Below, piece by piece: positions 43,122-52,835 of a stretch of 64,000 nt of DNA (its first letter is position 1; each line of letters starts with the position of its first letter). Under the pieces are notes generated by a model, which searched no databases, was not told the origin of the DNA, and worked only from the letters and a program-made list of their open reading frames with translations. The stretch is taken from NCBI RefSeq assembly GCF_900099905.1, contig NZ_FNEE01000001.1:483091-547090 (forward strand), in the 5' to 3' direction. Both the position numbers and the translations under genes were made by a program. This DNA is from Mesorhizobium muleiense. GTDB taxonomy: Bacteria > Pseudomonadota > Alphaproteobacteria > Rhizobiales > Rhizobiaceae.

Positions 43122-44651
43122 ATGAATATTGCCCCCAATTCACATTCCCGCACCCGCAAACGCCTGATGGCTGCCGCCGCATCAGTGGCCATTGCCGGCG
43201 CGATCGGCTTCGGCGCGGTTGCCACCGGGACAGCCCCCGTCCTGGCCGAGGCCGTGCGTGTCGAGGCGCCCCAGGTCCCGAGCTTCGCCGACGTGGTCGA
43301 GCGCGTTTCGCCGGCGGTCGTCAGTGTCCGCGTCAAAGCCAAGATAGAATCGACCGCTGACGACGGCTCCGACCTTCCCGACGCCTTCGGCAATCTCCCC
43401 GACGATCCGCAATTGCGCCGCTTCTTCAGGGAGTTCCGTGGCTTTGGCGATCAGGATGGCCGGGATGGAATGCGACGTTTCGGACGCGGTGACCGCCAGC
43501 CACGGCCGGTCGCTCAAGGGTCCGGCTTCTTCATCTCCGAGGATGGCTACCTCGTCACCAACAACCATGTCGTCGGAGAGGGCTCGTCCTTCACGGTGGT
43601 GATGCATGACGGCAAGGAACTCGACGCCAAGTTGGTCGGCACAGATCCGCGCACCGATCTCGCAGTGCTCAAGGTCGAAGGCGACGGCAAGTTCACCTAT
43701 GTCGACTTCGCCGACGATGCAAAGGTTCGCGTCGGCGACTGGGTGGTGGCCGTCGGCAATCCGTTCGGCCTCGGCGGCACGGTCACCGCCGGCATCGTCT
43801 CGGCCCGTGGTCGCGACATCGGCGCCGGTCCTTATGATGACTTCATCCAGATCGATGCCTCGGTGAACCGCGGCAATTCGGGTGGCCCGACCTTCAACCT
43901 CAACGGCCAGGTCGTCGGCATCAACACCGCGATCTTCTCGCCGTCCGGCGGCAGCGTCGGCATTGCCTTCGACATTCCCGCCTCGACTGCAAAACAGGTC
44001 GTGCAGGATCTGATGAAGGACGGCACCGTCCAGCGCGGCTGGCTTGGCGTCGAGATCCAGCCGGTCACCTCCGAAATCGCCGAATCGCTCGGGCTGAAGT
44101 CCGATAAGGGCGCTCTCGTTTCCAGCGCCCAGGACGATGGTCCCGGCAAGGACGCCGGCATATCGGCTGGTGACGTCATCACTCAGGTGGACGGCAAGGA
44201 CGTCGCTTCGCCGAAGGAACTCGCCCGTCTGATCGGCGCCTACCCGCCCGGCAAGCCGGTCGACGTCACGCTGTGGCGTGACGGCAAGAGTGAAACGGTC
44301 AAGGTCGACCTCGGCACGCTGCCTTCGAGTGACAAGCAGGCTTCGGCCGACCAGCAGCCTTCGGCTCCGCCAAAGGCCGATACGCTGGCCGACCTCGGTC
44401 TCACCGTCACCAGGTCCGACGATGGCAAAGGGCTTGTGGTGACCGATGTCGATCCCGACAGCGATGCCGCCGATCGCGGCATCCAGGCCGGCGATGTCAT
44501 CACCTCGGTCAATTCGACGGAGGTCAATGGCACCGAGGACGTCGCCAAGGCCATGGCCGACGCGGTGAAGTCGGGCCGCAAGGCGGTACTGATGCAGATC
44601 ACCCGCGACGACAGCAACCGCTTCGTCGCGCTGCCTGTCGCCAAGGGCTGA
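43122..44651 (+). CDS. degP: Periplasmic serine protease DegP/HtrA with two PDZ domains
   Basis: A 509-residue periplasmic protease-chaperone. The signal segment is at about 15-42. The trypsin-like domain has the triad His in TNNHVVGEG (about 148), Asp in DPRTDLAVLKV (about 178) and Ser in NRGNSGGPTFNL (about 252). Two PDZ domains follow (about 310-395 with GWLGVEIQPVT, and about 420-500 with GLTVTRSDDGKGLVVTDVDP). A low-complexity segment rich in Gly/Arg/Asp (DDPQLRRFFREFRGFGDQDG) precedes the protease. It lies downstream of the ccm operon, as I recall degP1 does in S. meliloti, and is followed by a long hairpin. Confidence 0.94.
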   Translation: MNIAPNSHSRTRKRLMAAAASVAIAGAIGFGAVATGTAPVLAEAVRVEAPQVPSFADVVERVSPAVVSVRVKAKIESTADDGSDLPDAFGNLPDDPQLRRFFREFRGFGDQDGRDGMRRFGRGDRQPRPVAQGSGFFISEDGYLVTNNHVVGEGSSFTVVMHDGKELDAKLVGTDPRTDLAVLKVEGDGKFTYVDFADDAKVRVGDWVVAVGNPFGLGGTVTAGIVSARGRDIGAGPYDDFIQIDASVNRGNSGGPTFNLNGQVVGINTAIFSPSGGSVGIAFDIPASTAKQVVQDLMKDGTVQRGWLGVEIQPVTSEIAESLGLKSDKGALVSSAQDDGPGKDAGISAGDVITQVDGKDVASPKELARLIGAYPPGKPVDVTLWRDGKSETVKVDLGTLPSSDKQASADQQPSAPPKADTLADLGLTVTRSDDGKGLVVTDVDPDSDAADRGIQAGDVITSVNSTEVNGTEDVAKAMADAVKSGRKAVLMQITRDDSNRFVALPVAKG

Positions 44652-44661
44652 CGTTCCAGAC

Positions 44662-44862
44662 TTTTCCGATGCGGCGGTTTCAAACACCCCGAACCGTCGC
44701 ATGGGAAAGCACGGGGCTTGAATACGTTAGTCAGTCATCGTGTTCCGCCCCAGCGGCAGCGGGCGCCCATCGCCCGCTGCCGCTCGAACAACAGAGCAGT
44801 CGCCCAAAGTGTGAAGCGGTTTTGGGATGACGACATGCTCAAACAACAAAGCATGTCGCCAA
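44662..44862. repeat. Long imperfect hairpin and family B repeat after degP
   Basis: TTTTCCGATGCGGCGGTTT and GAACCGTCGCATGGGAAA (44662-44708) form an imperfect stem of about 17 bp around CAAACACCCC. A second unit, GTCGCCCAAA...TTTTGGGATGACGACATGC (44799-44838), followed by AGCATGTCGCC (44850-44860), is a family B hairpin. The 356-bp gap to the next gene holds no other gene that I can support. Confidence 0.6.
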
Positions 44863-45007
44863 ATCGAGGATGCGGCGGCTCGACGCCAATAACATTATAA
44901 AACAAAGACTTACTGCTAGTTCTTGAATCATTTTGTTGGCGATACACCTTGAGGCCATGCCTATGCCGGCCACTCAATCTTCCAGCGAAATCGCGTATAA
45001 CGGTCCC

Positions 45008-45682
45008 ATGAAGATTCTCGTCATAGAAGACGATCGCGAAGCGGCCGATTACCTCCAGAAGGCCTTTACCGAGGCCGGACATACCGCCCATGTCGCCGGC
45101 GACGGCGAAACCGGCTTCGCGCTCGCTGACTCCGGCGACTATGACGTGATGGTGGTCGACCGCATGCTGCCGCGCCGCGACGGCCTGTCGGTCATCGCCG
45201 GTCTTAGATCCCGAGGCAAGACTACGCCGGTGCTGATCCTGTCGGCGCTCGGCGAAGTCGACGACCGGGTCACCGGCTTGCGCGCCGGCGGCGACGACTA
45301 TCTGACCAAGCCCTATGCCTTTTCCGAGCTTCTGGCCCGGGTCGAGGTGCTGAACCGCCGCGCCAGCGCCAGGGAGGCCGAAACCGTCTACCGGGTCGGC
45401 GACCTCGAACTCGACAGGCTGTCGCATTCGGTACGGCGCGCGGCCCGCGAGATTACGCTGCAGCCGCGCGAGTTCCGCCTGCTCGAATATCTGATGCGCC
45501 ATGCCGGCCAGGTGGTGACGCGCACCATGCTGCTGGAAAATGTCTGGGACTATCATTTCGATCCGCAGACCAACGTCATCGACGTTCACGTCTCGCGGCT
45601 GCGCGGCAAGATCGAGAAGGGCTTCGACAAGCCCATCCTGCACACGGTTCGTGGTGCCGGCTATATGCTCAAGAGCGGCTAG
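45008..45682 (+). CDS. OmpR-family response regulator
   Basis: A 224-residue regulator. The receiver has acidic residues at the start (VIEDDREAAD), phospho-acceptor Asp in MVVDRMLPRRDG (D51) and the lysine of YLTKPYAFSE. The winged-helix output domain has LQPREFRLLEYLMRHAG and VHVSRLRGKIEKGF. It is followed 1 bp later by its cognate kinase gene. The MLPRRDG motif is of the CzcR/QseB/TctD subgroup. I recall an uncharacterised pair at the same place in S. meliloti between degP1 and glnE. Target genes are unknown. Confidence 0.9.
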   Translation: MKILVIEDDREAADYLQKAFTEAGHTAHVAGDGETGFALADSGDYDVMVVDRMLPRRDGLSVIAGLRSRGKTTPVLILSALGEVDDRVTGLRAGGDDYLTKPYAFSELLARVEVLNRRASAREAETVYRVGDLELDRLSHSVRRAAREITLQPREFRLLEYLMRHAGQVVTRTMLLENVWDYHFDPQTNVIDVHVSRLRGKIEKGFDKPILHTVRGAGYMLKSG

Positions 45683-45683
45683 C

Positions 45684-47153
45684 ATGGCCCTTTCAATGCC
45701 GGCCATCATGAAGACGACGGCAGCGCGGCTTTCGGCGCTCTATCTCCTGCTGTTCGCCATCTGTGCGGTGCTGCTCGTCTTCTACATGACCTCGCTGTCG
45801 GCGCGCATGCTGACCGGCCAGACGCAGGAGACCATCAACGACGAGGTGCTCGGCCTCGCCCGGATCTATCAGCGCGGCGGTTTGCCGCTGCTGGTCCGGG
45901 TGGTCGAGCAGCGCTCCCGCCAGCCCGGCGCCAATCTCTATTTGATCGCCGATGCCAACGGCCAGATCCTGACCGGCAACGTGCAGAGCCTGGAACCCGG
46001 CGTTCTCGTGGCCGAGGGCTGGACGACGGAGCCGTTTTCCTACCGGCGCTTTGGCGAGGGCGAGCTCGAGCGGCAACGCAACCCGATCGCCGACCCGAAC
46101 GAACCCAGCCAGAGCGAAGTCCAGGTCGAAGGCGAGAAGGGCCACAACGCCATTGCCTTGGTGCTGCGCCTGCCGAACCAGATGATCATGCTGGTCGGCC
46201 GCGATCTCGGCGAGCCTGAGCGGTTCCGCGCCGTCATCCGCCGCGCCTTGACGTTGGCGCTCGGCATGATGGCGCTTGGCGGAATTTTGATCTGGTTCTT
46301 CGTCGGCCGCGCGGCGCTGAAGCGCATCGACTCGGTGTCGCAGGCCAGTCGCCGCATCTTGGGTGGCGACCTGTCCGGCCGGCTGCCGGTCACCGGCGCC
46401 GGCGACGAGTTCGATAGGCTCTCCGAAAATCTCAATTCCATGCTGGCCAGGATCGCCACGCTGAATGAAGGGCTGAAGCAGGTCTCCGACAACATCGCCC
46501 ACGATCTGAAGACACCGCTGACCCGGCTGCGCAACCGCGCCGAGGCGACGCTCTCCGGCAAGCACAACTCCGCCGATTACCGGCAGGCGCTGGAAGCGAC
46601 CATCGCCGAGTCCGACCATCTGATAAAGACCTTCAACGCCATCCTGATGATCTCAAGGCTGGAGGCGGGCTATTCCTCAGAAATCACCAGCCGGGTCGAT
46701 CTGGCTGCTTCCGTGCGCGATGTCGTCGAGCTCTACGAGCCGGTGGCGGAGGAGGCGGGAGTGACACTCGAGACCTCGGTGCAGGATGGCTTCGCCGTTG
46801 AAGGCAATCGCGAGCTGATCGGCCAGGCGCTATCGAACATCGTCGACAACGCGATCAAATATTCGACCGACTCGACAGCCGAGCCGACCGTTCGCGTAGC
46901 GCTCGATCGCGTCGGCGGCGAAATCAGGCTTTCCGTCACCGACAACGGCCAGGGCATTCCCGACGATGCCGATCGCGCCAGGGCGACCGAGCGTTTCGTG
47001 CGGCTGGAGAAGAGCCGCTCGCAGCCGGGTTCCGGTCTCGGCCTCAGCCTCGCCAAGGCGATCATGACATTCCACAAAGGGCGGCTTGATCTCCTGCCCG
47101 CCAATCCTGGATTATCCGTCGTCATGAGTTTTCCCGAACGGGAGGATCGCTGA
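45684..47153 (+). CDS. Sensor histidine kinase (HAMP-HisKA-HATPase)
   Basis: A 489-residue membrane kinase. Membrane helices lie at about 17-37 and 190-210, with a periplasmic sensor loop between (VVEQRSRQPGANLYLIADAN region). A HAMP domain follows, then HisKA with VSDNIAHDLKTPLTRLRNRA (acceptor His) and HATPase_c with IVDNAIKYS, TDNGQGIPD and GSGLGLSLAKAIM. It pairs with the regulator ending 2 bp upstream, and its stop overlaps the glnE start by one base (TGATG). The overlap suggests one transcript with glnE, although a nitrogen link is only a suggestion. Confidence 0.9.
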   Translation: MALSMPAIMKTTAARLSALYLLLFAICAVLLVFYMTSLSARMLTGQTQETINDEVLGLARIYQRGGLPLLVRVVEQRSRQPGANLYLIADANGQILTGNVQSLEPGVLVAEGWTTEPFSYRRFGEGELERQRNPIADPNEPSQSEVQVEGEKGHNAIALVLRLPNQMIMLVGRDLGEPERFRAVIRRALTLALGMMALGGILIWFFVGRAALKRIDSVSQASRRILGGDLSGRLPVTGAGDEFDRLSENLNSMLARIATLNEGLKQVSDNIAHDLKTPLTRLRNRAEATLSGKHNSADYRQALEATIAESDHLIKTFNAILMISRLEAGYSSEITSRVDLAASVRDVVELYEPVAEEAGVTLETSVQDGFAVEGNRELIGQALSNIVDNAIKYSTDSTAEPTVRVALDRVGGEIRLSVTDNGQGIPDDADRARATERFVRLEKSRSQPGSGLGLSLAKAIMTFHKGRLDLLPANPGLSVVMSFPEREDR

Positions 47154-50110
47154 TGGCGGTGAAGGCGGCTGCGGAACACACCAACTGGCTTCTGAAGCCG
47201 GCGGCAAGGCTCGTGCCTCTGGATCAGAACCGAGCCCGGCGGGAATTGTCGGAGATCGCTTCCGCAGCGCAGGAAGAGGGGCTTGCCGTGCTGGCGAAAT
47301 TCCTGGCCGGCGAGGGCGCCGTCCAGGAGTTTCTCGCGGCAGTCTTCGACCTGTCGCCGTTCCTGCGCGACACGGTGCGCCGCCGCCCGCAGATCCTGGA
47401 TGCGCTTTTCGATGAGACCGTCGAGGCCCGGCTGGCGTCGATCGGCGCCGCCATCGACAAGGCCGCGCGGGCGGAAGCCATCTCTGAGAACGGCCTGATG
47501 ATGGAGCTGCGGCAATGGAAAGCGGAAGCGCATGTTCTGATCGCGCTGGCCGATCTTGCAGGCGAGGCCGAAACTGCAATCACAGTACGGCGGCTGAGCG
47601 ATCTTGCCGACGCCTGCACCCGCGCTGCCGTCGACTTCCTGCTTCGCGACGCGCACCGACAAGGCAAGCTCAAACTGCCGGATCTCGAGGATCCGGCGCG
47701 CCGGTCGGGCTGGATCCTGCTCGGCATGGGCAAGCTTGGCGCGCATGAGCTGAACTTCTCCTCCGACATCGACCTCGTCGTTTTCTTCGACCCGCAAGCG
47801 CCAGCAGTCGTCGATCCGCTCGATGCGACGGAGCTGTTTTCGCGCCTGACCCGCCGGCTGGTCCGCATGCTCCAGGACCGCACCGAGCACGGCTATGTTT
47901 TCCGCACCGACCTCAGGCTTCGTCCCGACCCCGGTTCGACGCCGCTGGCGATCCCGGTCGAGGCGGCGCTGCGCTACTACGAGGCGCGCGGCCAGAACTG
48001 GGAGAGGGCCGCAATGATCAAGGCGCGTCCGGTGGCCGGCGATGTCGCCGCCGGCACTGCGTTCCTGAAGGAGCTCCAGCCCTACATCTGGCGCAAATAC
48101 ATGGACTATGCAGCGATCGCCGACGTCCATTCGATCAAGCGCCAGATCCACGCCCACAAGGGTCTTGGCGAGATCGCGGTGAAGGGCCACAACGTCAAGC
48201 TCGGCCGCGGCGGCATCCGCGAGATCGAGTTCTTCGTCCAGACCCAGCAGCTCATCGCCGGCGGCCGCTTCCCCGAACTGCGCGGCCGCGAGACGGTGCC
48301 GATGCTTGGCCAGCTTGCGGCACGCGGCTGGATCACTGCCGATGCGCGCGATACGCTCACAAGGCAGTACTGGCTCCTGCGCCGCGTCGAGCACGCCGTT
48401 CAGATGGTCGCCGACGAGCAGATCCACATACTGCCGGACGATGACGAAGGGCTCGAACGCATTGCCCGCCTGCTCGGTTTTGCCGATGCGGCGGCCTTTG
48501 CCGAGGCGTTCCGCGCCGCACTCCATCAGGTCGAACGCCACTACGCAGCGCTTTTCGAGACCGCGCCCGAGCTTTCGGCTGGCATCGGCAATCTGGTCTT
48601 TACCGGCGATGTCGACGACCCCGATACGTTGCAGACCCTGCAGAGATTGGGATTCCAGCGCGCGAGCGACATCTGCCGCGTCATCCGCGGCTGGCATTTC
48701 GGCCGCTATCGCGTCACCCAGTCAGCCGAGGCGCGCGAGCGGTTGACCGAACTGACGCCGGCGCTGCTGCAATCCTTCGGCCAGACGCGCCGCGCGGACG
48801 AGGCGTTGATACGCTTCGACGAATTTCTTGCCGGTCTGCCCGCCGGCATTCAGCTGTTCTCGCTGCTCCACTCCAATCCGGCTCTGCTGAAGCTGCTGGC
48901 GACCATCATGGGCGCGGCGCCCCGGCTGGCCGCCATCATCACACGCCGGCCGCACGTGTTTGACGGCCTGCTCGATCCGGCCCTTTTGACCGAACTGCCG
49001 GACCGCGCCTATCTGTCCGGCCGTCTCGCCGCGTTCCTCGAGGGCGACAGGGCCTATGAGGACGTGCTCGACCGCTTGCGCATCTTTGCGTCCGAGCAAA
49101 AATTCCTGATCGGCGTCAGGCTGCTTGCCGGCTCGATCGATCCGGCGCGCGCCGGCCGTGCCTTTTCCGATCTGGCCGATCTCACCATCGACGCGGCGCT
49201 GCGGGCGGTCATCGCCGAGTTCGCGCTACGCCACGGTCGCATCGCCGGCGGCACGGTTGCGCTGCTCGGCATGGGCAAGCTCGGCAGCCGCGAATTGACG
49301 GCCGGCTCAGACGTCGACCTCATCCTGCTCTATGATCACGACGCCGATGCCGAAGAATCCGATGGCGACAAGCCGCTCGCACCGTCGCACTATTACGCCA
49401 GGATGACGCAGCGGCTGATCGCTGCGGTGTCCGCGCCGACCGCCGAGGGCGTTCTCTACGAACTCGACCTTCGCTTGCGGCCGTCCGGCAACAAGGGGCC
49501 GGTGGCGACCCATGTCGATGCCTTCAAGAAGTACCAGCGCAAGGACGCCTGGACCTGGGAGCATATGGCGCTGTCAAGGGCCCGCGCGATCGGCGGCGAT
49601 CAAGCGCTATGCGCCGAGGTCGAGACCGAAGTGGCACAGGTGCTTGCCCTGCCGCGCGACAGCGCCAAGGTGATGGCCGAGGCGGCCGAGATGCGCGCGA
49701 TGATCGAGAAGGAAAAACCGCCGCGCGATCTCTGGGACATCAAGCTGATCCCGGGTGGTCTCATCGATCTCGAATTCATCGCGCAGGTGGCGGTGATCAC
49801 GGGAAAGGTCGAAGCCGGCCGCCGGGCCACCGGGACGGCGGACGTGCTGTCGAGGCTGGCGCCGGATTTCGCCGAGGCCCAGGTCAGGCAGGAGCTTTGC
49901 GATGCCTATGCGCTCTATCTGGCGCTGACCCAGATGACGCGGCTCTGCCTCACCGGCGTATTCGAACGCGACGACGTTCCGCCGGGGCTTTCGGATCTGC
50001 TACTGGCGGTCACCGACCTGCCGGATTTCGGCGTGCTGGAAGCGCACCTCAAGGAGACGTCGCAAAATGTCAGGAAGGATTTTGGCTTTTTGCTTCGTGT
50101 GAATGAGTAG
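47153..50110 (+). CDS. glnE: Glutamine synthetase adenylyltransferase/deadenylylase
   Basis: A 985-residue bifunctional enzyme that adenylylates glutamine synthetase under nitrogen excess and removes AMP under limitation, under control of PII. Two nucleotidyltransferase domains are visible with the paired motifs GMGKLGAHELNFSSDIDL (about 195-212) and GMGKLGSRELTAGSDVDL (about 705-722), each followed by a helical domain. The regulatory linker lies between. All four motifs are intact. A GGGAGG ribosome site precedes the start. The gene overlaps the upstream kinase gene by one base. Length is standard. Confidence 0.96.
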   Translation: MAVKAAAEHTNWLLKPAARLVPLDQNRARRELSEIASAAQEEGLAVLAKFLAGEGAVQEFLAAVFDLSPFLRDTVRRRPQILDALFDETVEARLASIGAAIDKAARAEAISENGLMMELRQWKAEAHVLIALADLAGEAETAITVRRLSDLADACTRAAVDFLLRDAHRQGKLKLPDLEDPARRSGWILLGMGKLGAHELNFSSDIDLVVFFDPQAPAVVDPLDATELFSRLTRRLVRMLQDRTEHGYVFRTDLRLRPDPGSTPLAIPVEAALRYYEARGQNWERAAMIKARPVAGDVAAGTAFLKELQPYIWRKYMDYAAIADVHSIKRQIHAHKGLGEIAVKGHNVKLGRGGIREIEFFVQTQQLIAGGRFPELRGRETVPMLGQLAARGWITADARDTLTRQYWLLRRVEHAVQMVADEQIHILPDDDEGLERIARLLGFADAAAFAEAFRAALHQVERHYAALFETAPELSAGIGNLVFTGDVDDPDTLQTLQRLGFQRASDICRVIRGWHFGRYRVTQSAEARERLTELTPALLQSFGQTRRADEALIRFDEFLAGLPAGIQLFSLLHSNPALLKLLATIMGAAPRLAAIITRRPHVFDGLLDPALLTELPDRAYLSGRLAAFLEGDRAYEDVLDRLRIFASEQKFLIGVRLLAGSIDPARAGRAFSDLADLTIDAALRAVIAEFALRHGRIAGGTVALLGMGKLGSRELTAGSDVDLILLYDHDADAEESDGDKPLAPSHYYARMTQRLIAAVSAPTAEGVLYELDLRLRPSGNKGPVATHVDAFKKYQRKDAWTWEHMALSRARAIGGDQALCAEVETEVAQVLALPRDSAKVMAEAAEMRAMIEKEKPPRDLWDIKLIPGGLIDLEFIAQVAVITGKVEAGRRATGTADVLSRLAPDFAEAQVRQELCDAYALYLALTQMTRLCLTGVFERDDVPPGLSDLLLAVTDLPDFGVLEAHLKETSQNVRKDFGFLLRVNE

Positions 50111-50177
50111 TGAATGGTGAATGGAATTAGATATTCACTACTGACTATTTCACTATTCACTATTCACTATTCACTAG
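50106..50177. repeat. Heptamer tandem repeats with inverted copies between glnE and pleC
   Basis: The unit TATTCAC (period 7) is repeated four times at 50147-50174, and its inverse GTGAAT(G/A) occurs just upstream at 50108-50124, so the RNA can fold into a long AT-rich stem. It occupies the entire gap between the convergent stops of glnE and pleC and reaches into the last codons of glnE. Confidence 0.7.
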
Positions 50178-52505
50178 TCAGGCGGCGGCCCTGACTGGCT
50201 GCGTCGGTTTCCTGGTCGGAATGCGCACCGACACGATCGTGCCGGTGCCTTCGGTGGAGCGGATTTTCAAGGCGCCGCCCTGAAGCTCGGCCAACGAGCG
50301 TGAGATGGCAAGGCCAAGGCCGGAACCGGCATGGCTCTTGGAAAACTGGTTCTGCACCTGCTCGAACGGCCGCCCGAGCTTGCTCAGCGCCTCCTTCGGG
50401 ATGCCGCAGCCATTGTCTTCGATCGTCAGCACCAGAGCGCTGGAGGTGTTGCGGGCCCTTACCGCAATGCGGCCGCCCTGGCCGGTGAACTTCACCGCAT
50501 TCGACAGCAGGTTGATGATGATCTGCTTGATCGCCCGGCGGTCGGCGAACAGCGTCAGCGAATCGGGGATGCGTGTTTCGACGGTGATCGACTTTTCCGC
50601 CGCCTGCAGCGAGATGACGCGCACCGTTTCCCGCATCAGCGGGCAGAGGTCGATTTCCTCCTGATCCATCGAGAACTGGCCGGCCTCGATCTTCGACATG
50701 TCGAGGATGTCGTTGATGACGCCCAGAAGATATTTGCCGCTGCCGTTGATGTCGGTGGCGTATTCCTCGTAGCGCGGCGAACCCAGGGGCCCGAACAGCG
50801 CCTGTTCCATCAGTTCGGAGAAGCCGATGATCGCGTTGAGCGGCGTGCGCAATTCATGAGACATGTTGGCCAGGAACTCGGATTTGGCCCGGTTCGCGGC
50901 CTCGGCGCGCTCGGTTTCCTTCATGTATTTGTGATTGAGCTCGACCAGTTCGCGCGACCGCTCTTCCTCTGCCCGGCGGGCAAGGCTGAGGTCATGGATC
51001 GTCGCCATCAGCCGGCGCTCGCTGTCGACCAGCTTCTCCTGGTGCAACTTGATCTGGGTGATGTCGGAGCCGACCGAGACGGTGCCGCCGTCCCTGGTCC
51101 GCAATTCGTTCACCTGCAGCCAGCGGCCATCGGCAAGCTGCCGCTCGAAGGTCACGCCGCCTTGCTGCCCGTTGGTGTTGGCAAGCCGGCGCTCCGAAGC
51201 GAAGGCAAGCATGCGATCTTCGAGAACGGCGCGCGAGGCGCCCGGCATCACGTCGCGATCCGACAGGCCGTTGTCCTGCTGGTACTTGGAATTGCACATG
51301 ATCAGGCGCTGGGCCGAATCCCAGAGCACGAAGGATTCGTTGATGTTTTCGATGGCCGTTCGCAGGCGAAGATCCGCGGCCTCGGAGCGCAGCGCCAAAT
51401 GCCGCTGCTCGGTGACGTCGACGGCGATGCCGATCAACTGGATCTCCGGCGCTTCCGGGTCGATCACCTGCGCTCTTGCGCGCATCCACACCCATTGTCC
51501 GTCGGCGTGGCGCATCCGGAACACTTGGTCGATGTGGTCGATCTCGCGTGCGACGATCCTGTTGGCGAGTTGGAACAGGTCGCCGTCCTCGGGATGGATG
51601 ATCCCGTCGACCTCGCCGAACGACAGCATCGTGTCGCAGGGCTCATAGCCCAGCATGTCGTACATCGAACGCGACCAGTACATCTTGCCGCGCACCATGT
51701 CCCAGTCCCACAGGCCGCAGCGGCCGCGCACCAGCGCCATGTCGATGCGCTGGTGCGCTTCGAGATAGATGCGGTCGGCGGTCTGGGCGCGCGCCGCCTG
51801 GCCGAAATAGGCATAGAGGACGATGATCAGCACGCCGGCCGTCAGCACGAACAGCGTGACGTTGAGCGAAACGGTCTTGCGCCACGTGTCGAAGACCGCA
51901 TCCTGCGGAACGAGCGCTGCGGCAGCACCATTCCTGCCATTTGCCAGGCTCACCGCGGCATACCAGTCCTGTCCGCCGATGCTGACCTCCATCACCCCGG
52001 CGCGGTCACCGAACATGAACAGCGGTTGACCGCCCTGGGTGATGGCGTCAAGCGACCGCCCTTCCCAGCCCGTCGATTGCGGTGTCACGGCAACGATCTT
52101 GAACGCGCTGTCGGTGACCGCAAGGACGTGGCTTCGGCCCATGGCGCCCTGACGGCTGATGCCCTCCAACAAGTCCTGCGTCGCGCCAGGCGTCGAGGCC
52201 ATGTTCGCATCGACGCTGATCGAACTGGCCAGTTGGCCCGCCGCGAGCGAGAGGATCGCCTTGGCGTCGCGTTCCACGTCGTCGCGCTCGTGCATCAGCG
52301 ACAGGAACCGCAGTGCCGCGATGACAATCAGGAAAATGATGATGAGGGCCGGTATCGATCGGCGCAGCAATGGCTCGGCTGCCAGAAGCCGTCGGTAGGC
52401 GGGTTCGGCGATCAGCCGCGCATTGCCGGCGAGACCGTCGCTTCCCGCCTCACGCTGCTCAAAACCCGTCCCTCCGGGCGCGCCCCACGCGTCCGCCTTC
52501 GCCAT
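50178..52505 (-). CDS. pleC: PleC-like cell-cycle sensor histidine kinase
   Basis: A 775-residue hybrid of membrane and PAS modules. Two membrane helices (about 50-70 and 220-240) bracket a periplasmic domain. Two PAS regions follow (about 265-380, with MYWSRSMYDMLGYEPCDTML, and about 395-490). HisKA has EFLANMSHELRTPLNAIIGF and HATPase_c has NLLSNAVKF, DNGCGIPK and GSGLGLAISRSL. It has no receiver domain. In S. meliloti PleC, as I recall it, sits between glnE and pepN as here. PleC acts on DivK and PleD in the CtrA network. A CtrA-like box lies about 115 bp upstream. Confidence 0.82.
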   Translation of the reverse strand: MAKADAWGAPGGTGFEQREAGSDGLAGNARLIAEPAYRRLLAAEPLLRRSIPALIIIFLIVIAALRFLSLMHERDDVERDAKAILSLAAGQLASSISVDANMASTPGATQDLLEGISRQGAMGRSHVLAVTDSAFKIVAVTPQSTGWEGRSLDAITQGGQPLFMFGDRAGVMEVSIGGQDWYAAVSLANGRNGAAAALVPQDAVFDTWRKTVSLNVTLFVLTAGVLIIVLYAYFGQAARAQTADRIYLEAHQRIDMALVRGRCGLWDWDMVRGKMYWSRSMYDMLGYEPCDTMLSFGEVDGIIHPEDGDLFQLANRIVAREIDHIDQVFRMRHADGQWVWMRARAQVIDPEAPEIQLIGIAVDVTEQRHLALRSEAADLRLRTAIENINESFVLWDSAQRLIMCNSKYQQDNGLSDRDVMPGASRAVLEDRMLAFASERRLANTNGQQGGVTFERQLADGRWLQVNELRTRDGGTVSVGSDITQIKLHQEKLVDSERRLMATIHDLSLARRAEEERSRELVELNHKYMKETERAEAANRAKSEFLANMSHELRTPLNAIIGFSELMEQALFGPLGSPRYEEYATDINGSGKYLLGVINDILDMSKIEAGQFSMDQEEIDLCPLMRETVRVISLQAAEKSITVETRIPDSLTLFADRRAIKQIIINLLSNAVKFTGQGGRIAVRARNTSSALVLTIEDNGCGIPKEALSKLGRPFEQVQNQFSKSHAGSGLGLAISRSLAELQGGALKIRSTEGTGTIVSVRIPTRKPTQPVRAAA

Positions 52506-52620
52506 AAATGGCTCTCCCCGATCTTAAATCTGCTTGACGATCCGGCGACGCCGCACTTCCGAATCTTCAGCTAAAGAATCAAAGGTGATTCGGCTTGTCC
52601 ATAGGCGCAGCGAAAAAAGA

Positions 52621-52635
52621 TTAAAAATCGACTAA
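52621..52635 (-). promoter_or_regulatory. Candidate CtrA box upstream of pleC
   Basis: On the minus strand the sequence reads TTAG-TCGATTT-TTAA, which fits TTAA-N7-TTAA at seven of eight positions. It lies about 115 bp before the pleC start. Binding is inferred. Confidence 0.35.
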
Positions 52636-52657
52636 AATAATGGCTAAGCCGCCGATC

Positions 52658-52835
52658 TCCCTCCCCCTTGAGGGGAGGGTGGCCCGTAGGGCCGGGAGGG
52701 GTCCTCGGTGAAGCGCTCCATCTTTGGATCAACGGTCAAGGCAGGTGAGGTCGATCGAGGCCGCGCACTGCCGCAGCGACCCCACCCGTCCATCCGCCTT
52801 CGGCGGCTGTCCACCCTCCCCTCGAGGGGGAGGGA
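52658..52835. repeat. Inverted-repeat element, 178 bp (CCCTCCCC-type ends)
   Basis: The ends are 25-bp inverted repeats (52658-52682 and 52811-52835) with one mismatch. Each end is itself nearly palindromic (CCCTCCCCCTTGAGGGGAGGG). The interior has GGCCCGTAGGGCC and CGCCTTCGGCGG short stems. No transposase is inside, so it is a MITE-like or BIME-like unit. It begins 4 bp beyond the pepN stop. Confidence 0.8.

Noticed and set aside
44718..44900. A 60-codon plus-strand frame after degP
   Set aside because: It consists largely of family B repeat sequence and has no ribosome site.
46733..48697. A 654-codon open frame on the minus strand opposite the kinase and glnE
   Set aside because: It is an antisense shadow of two well-supported genes; the composition (Arg/Ala/Asp-rich, no domains) is typical of shadows.
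52658..52835. A CRISPR-like array, because of repeated C/G tracts
   Set aside because: There are only two inverted ends and no regularly spaced direct repeats with unique spacers.
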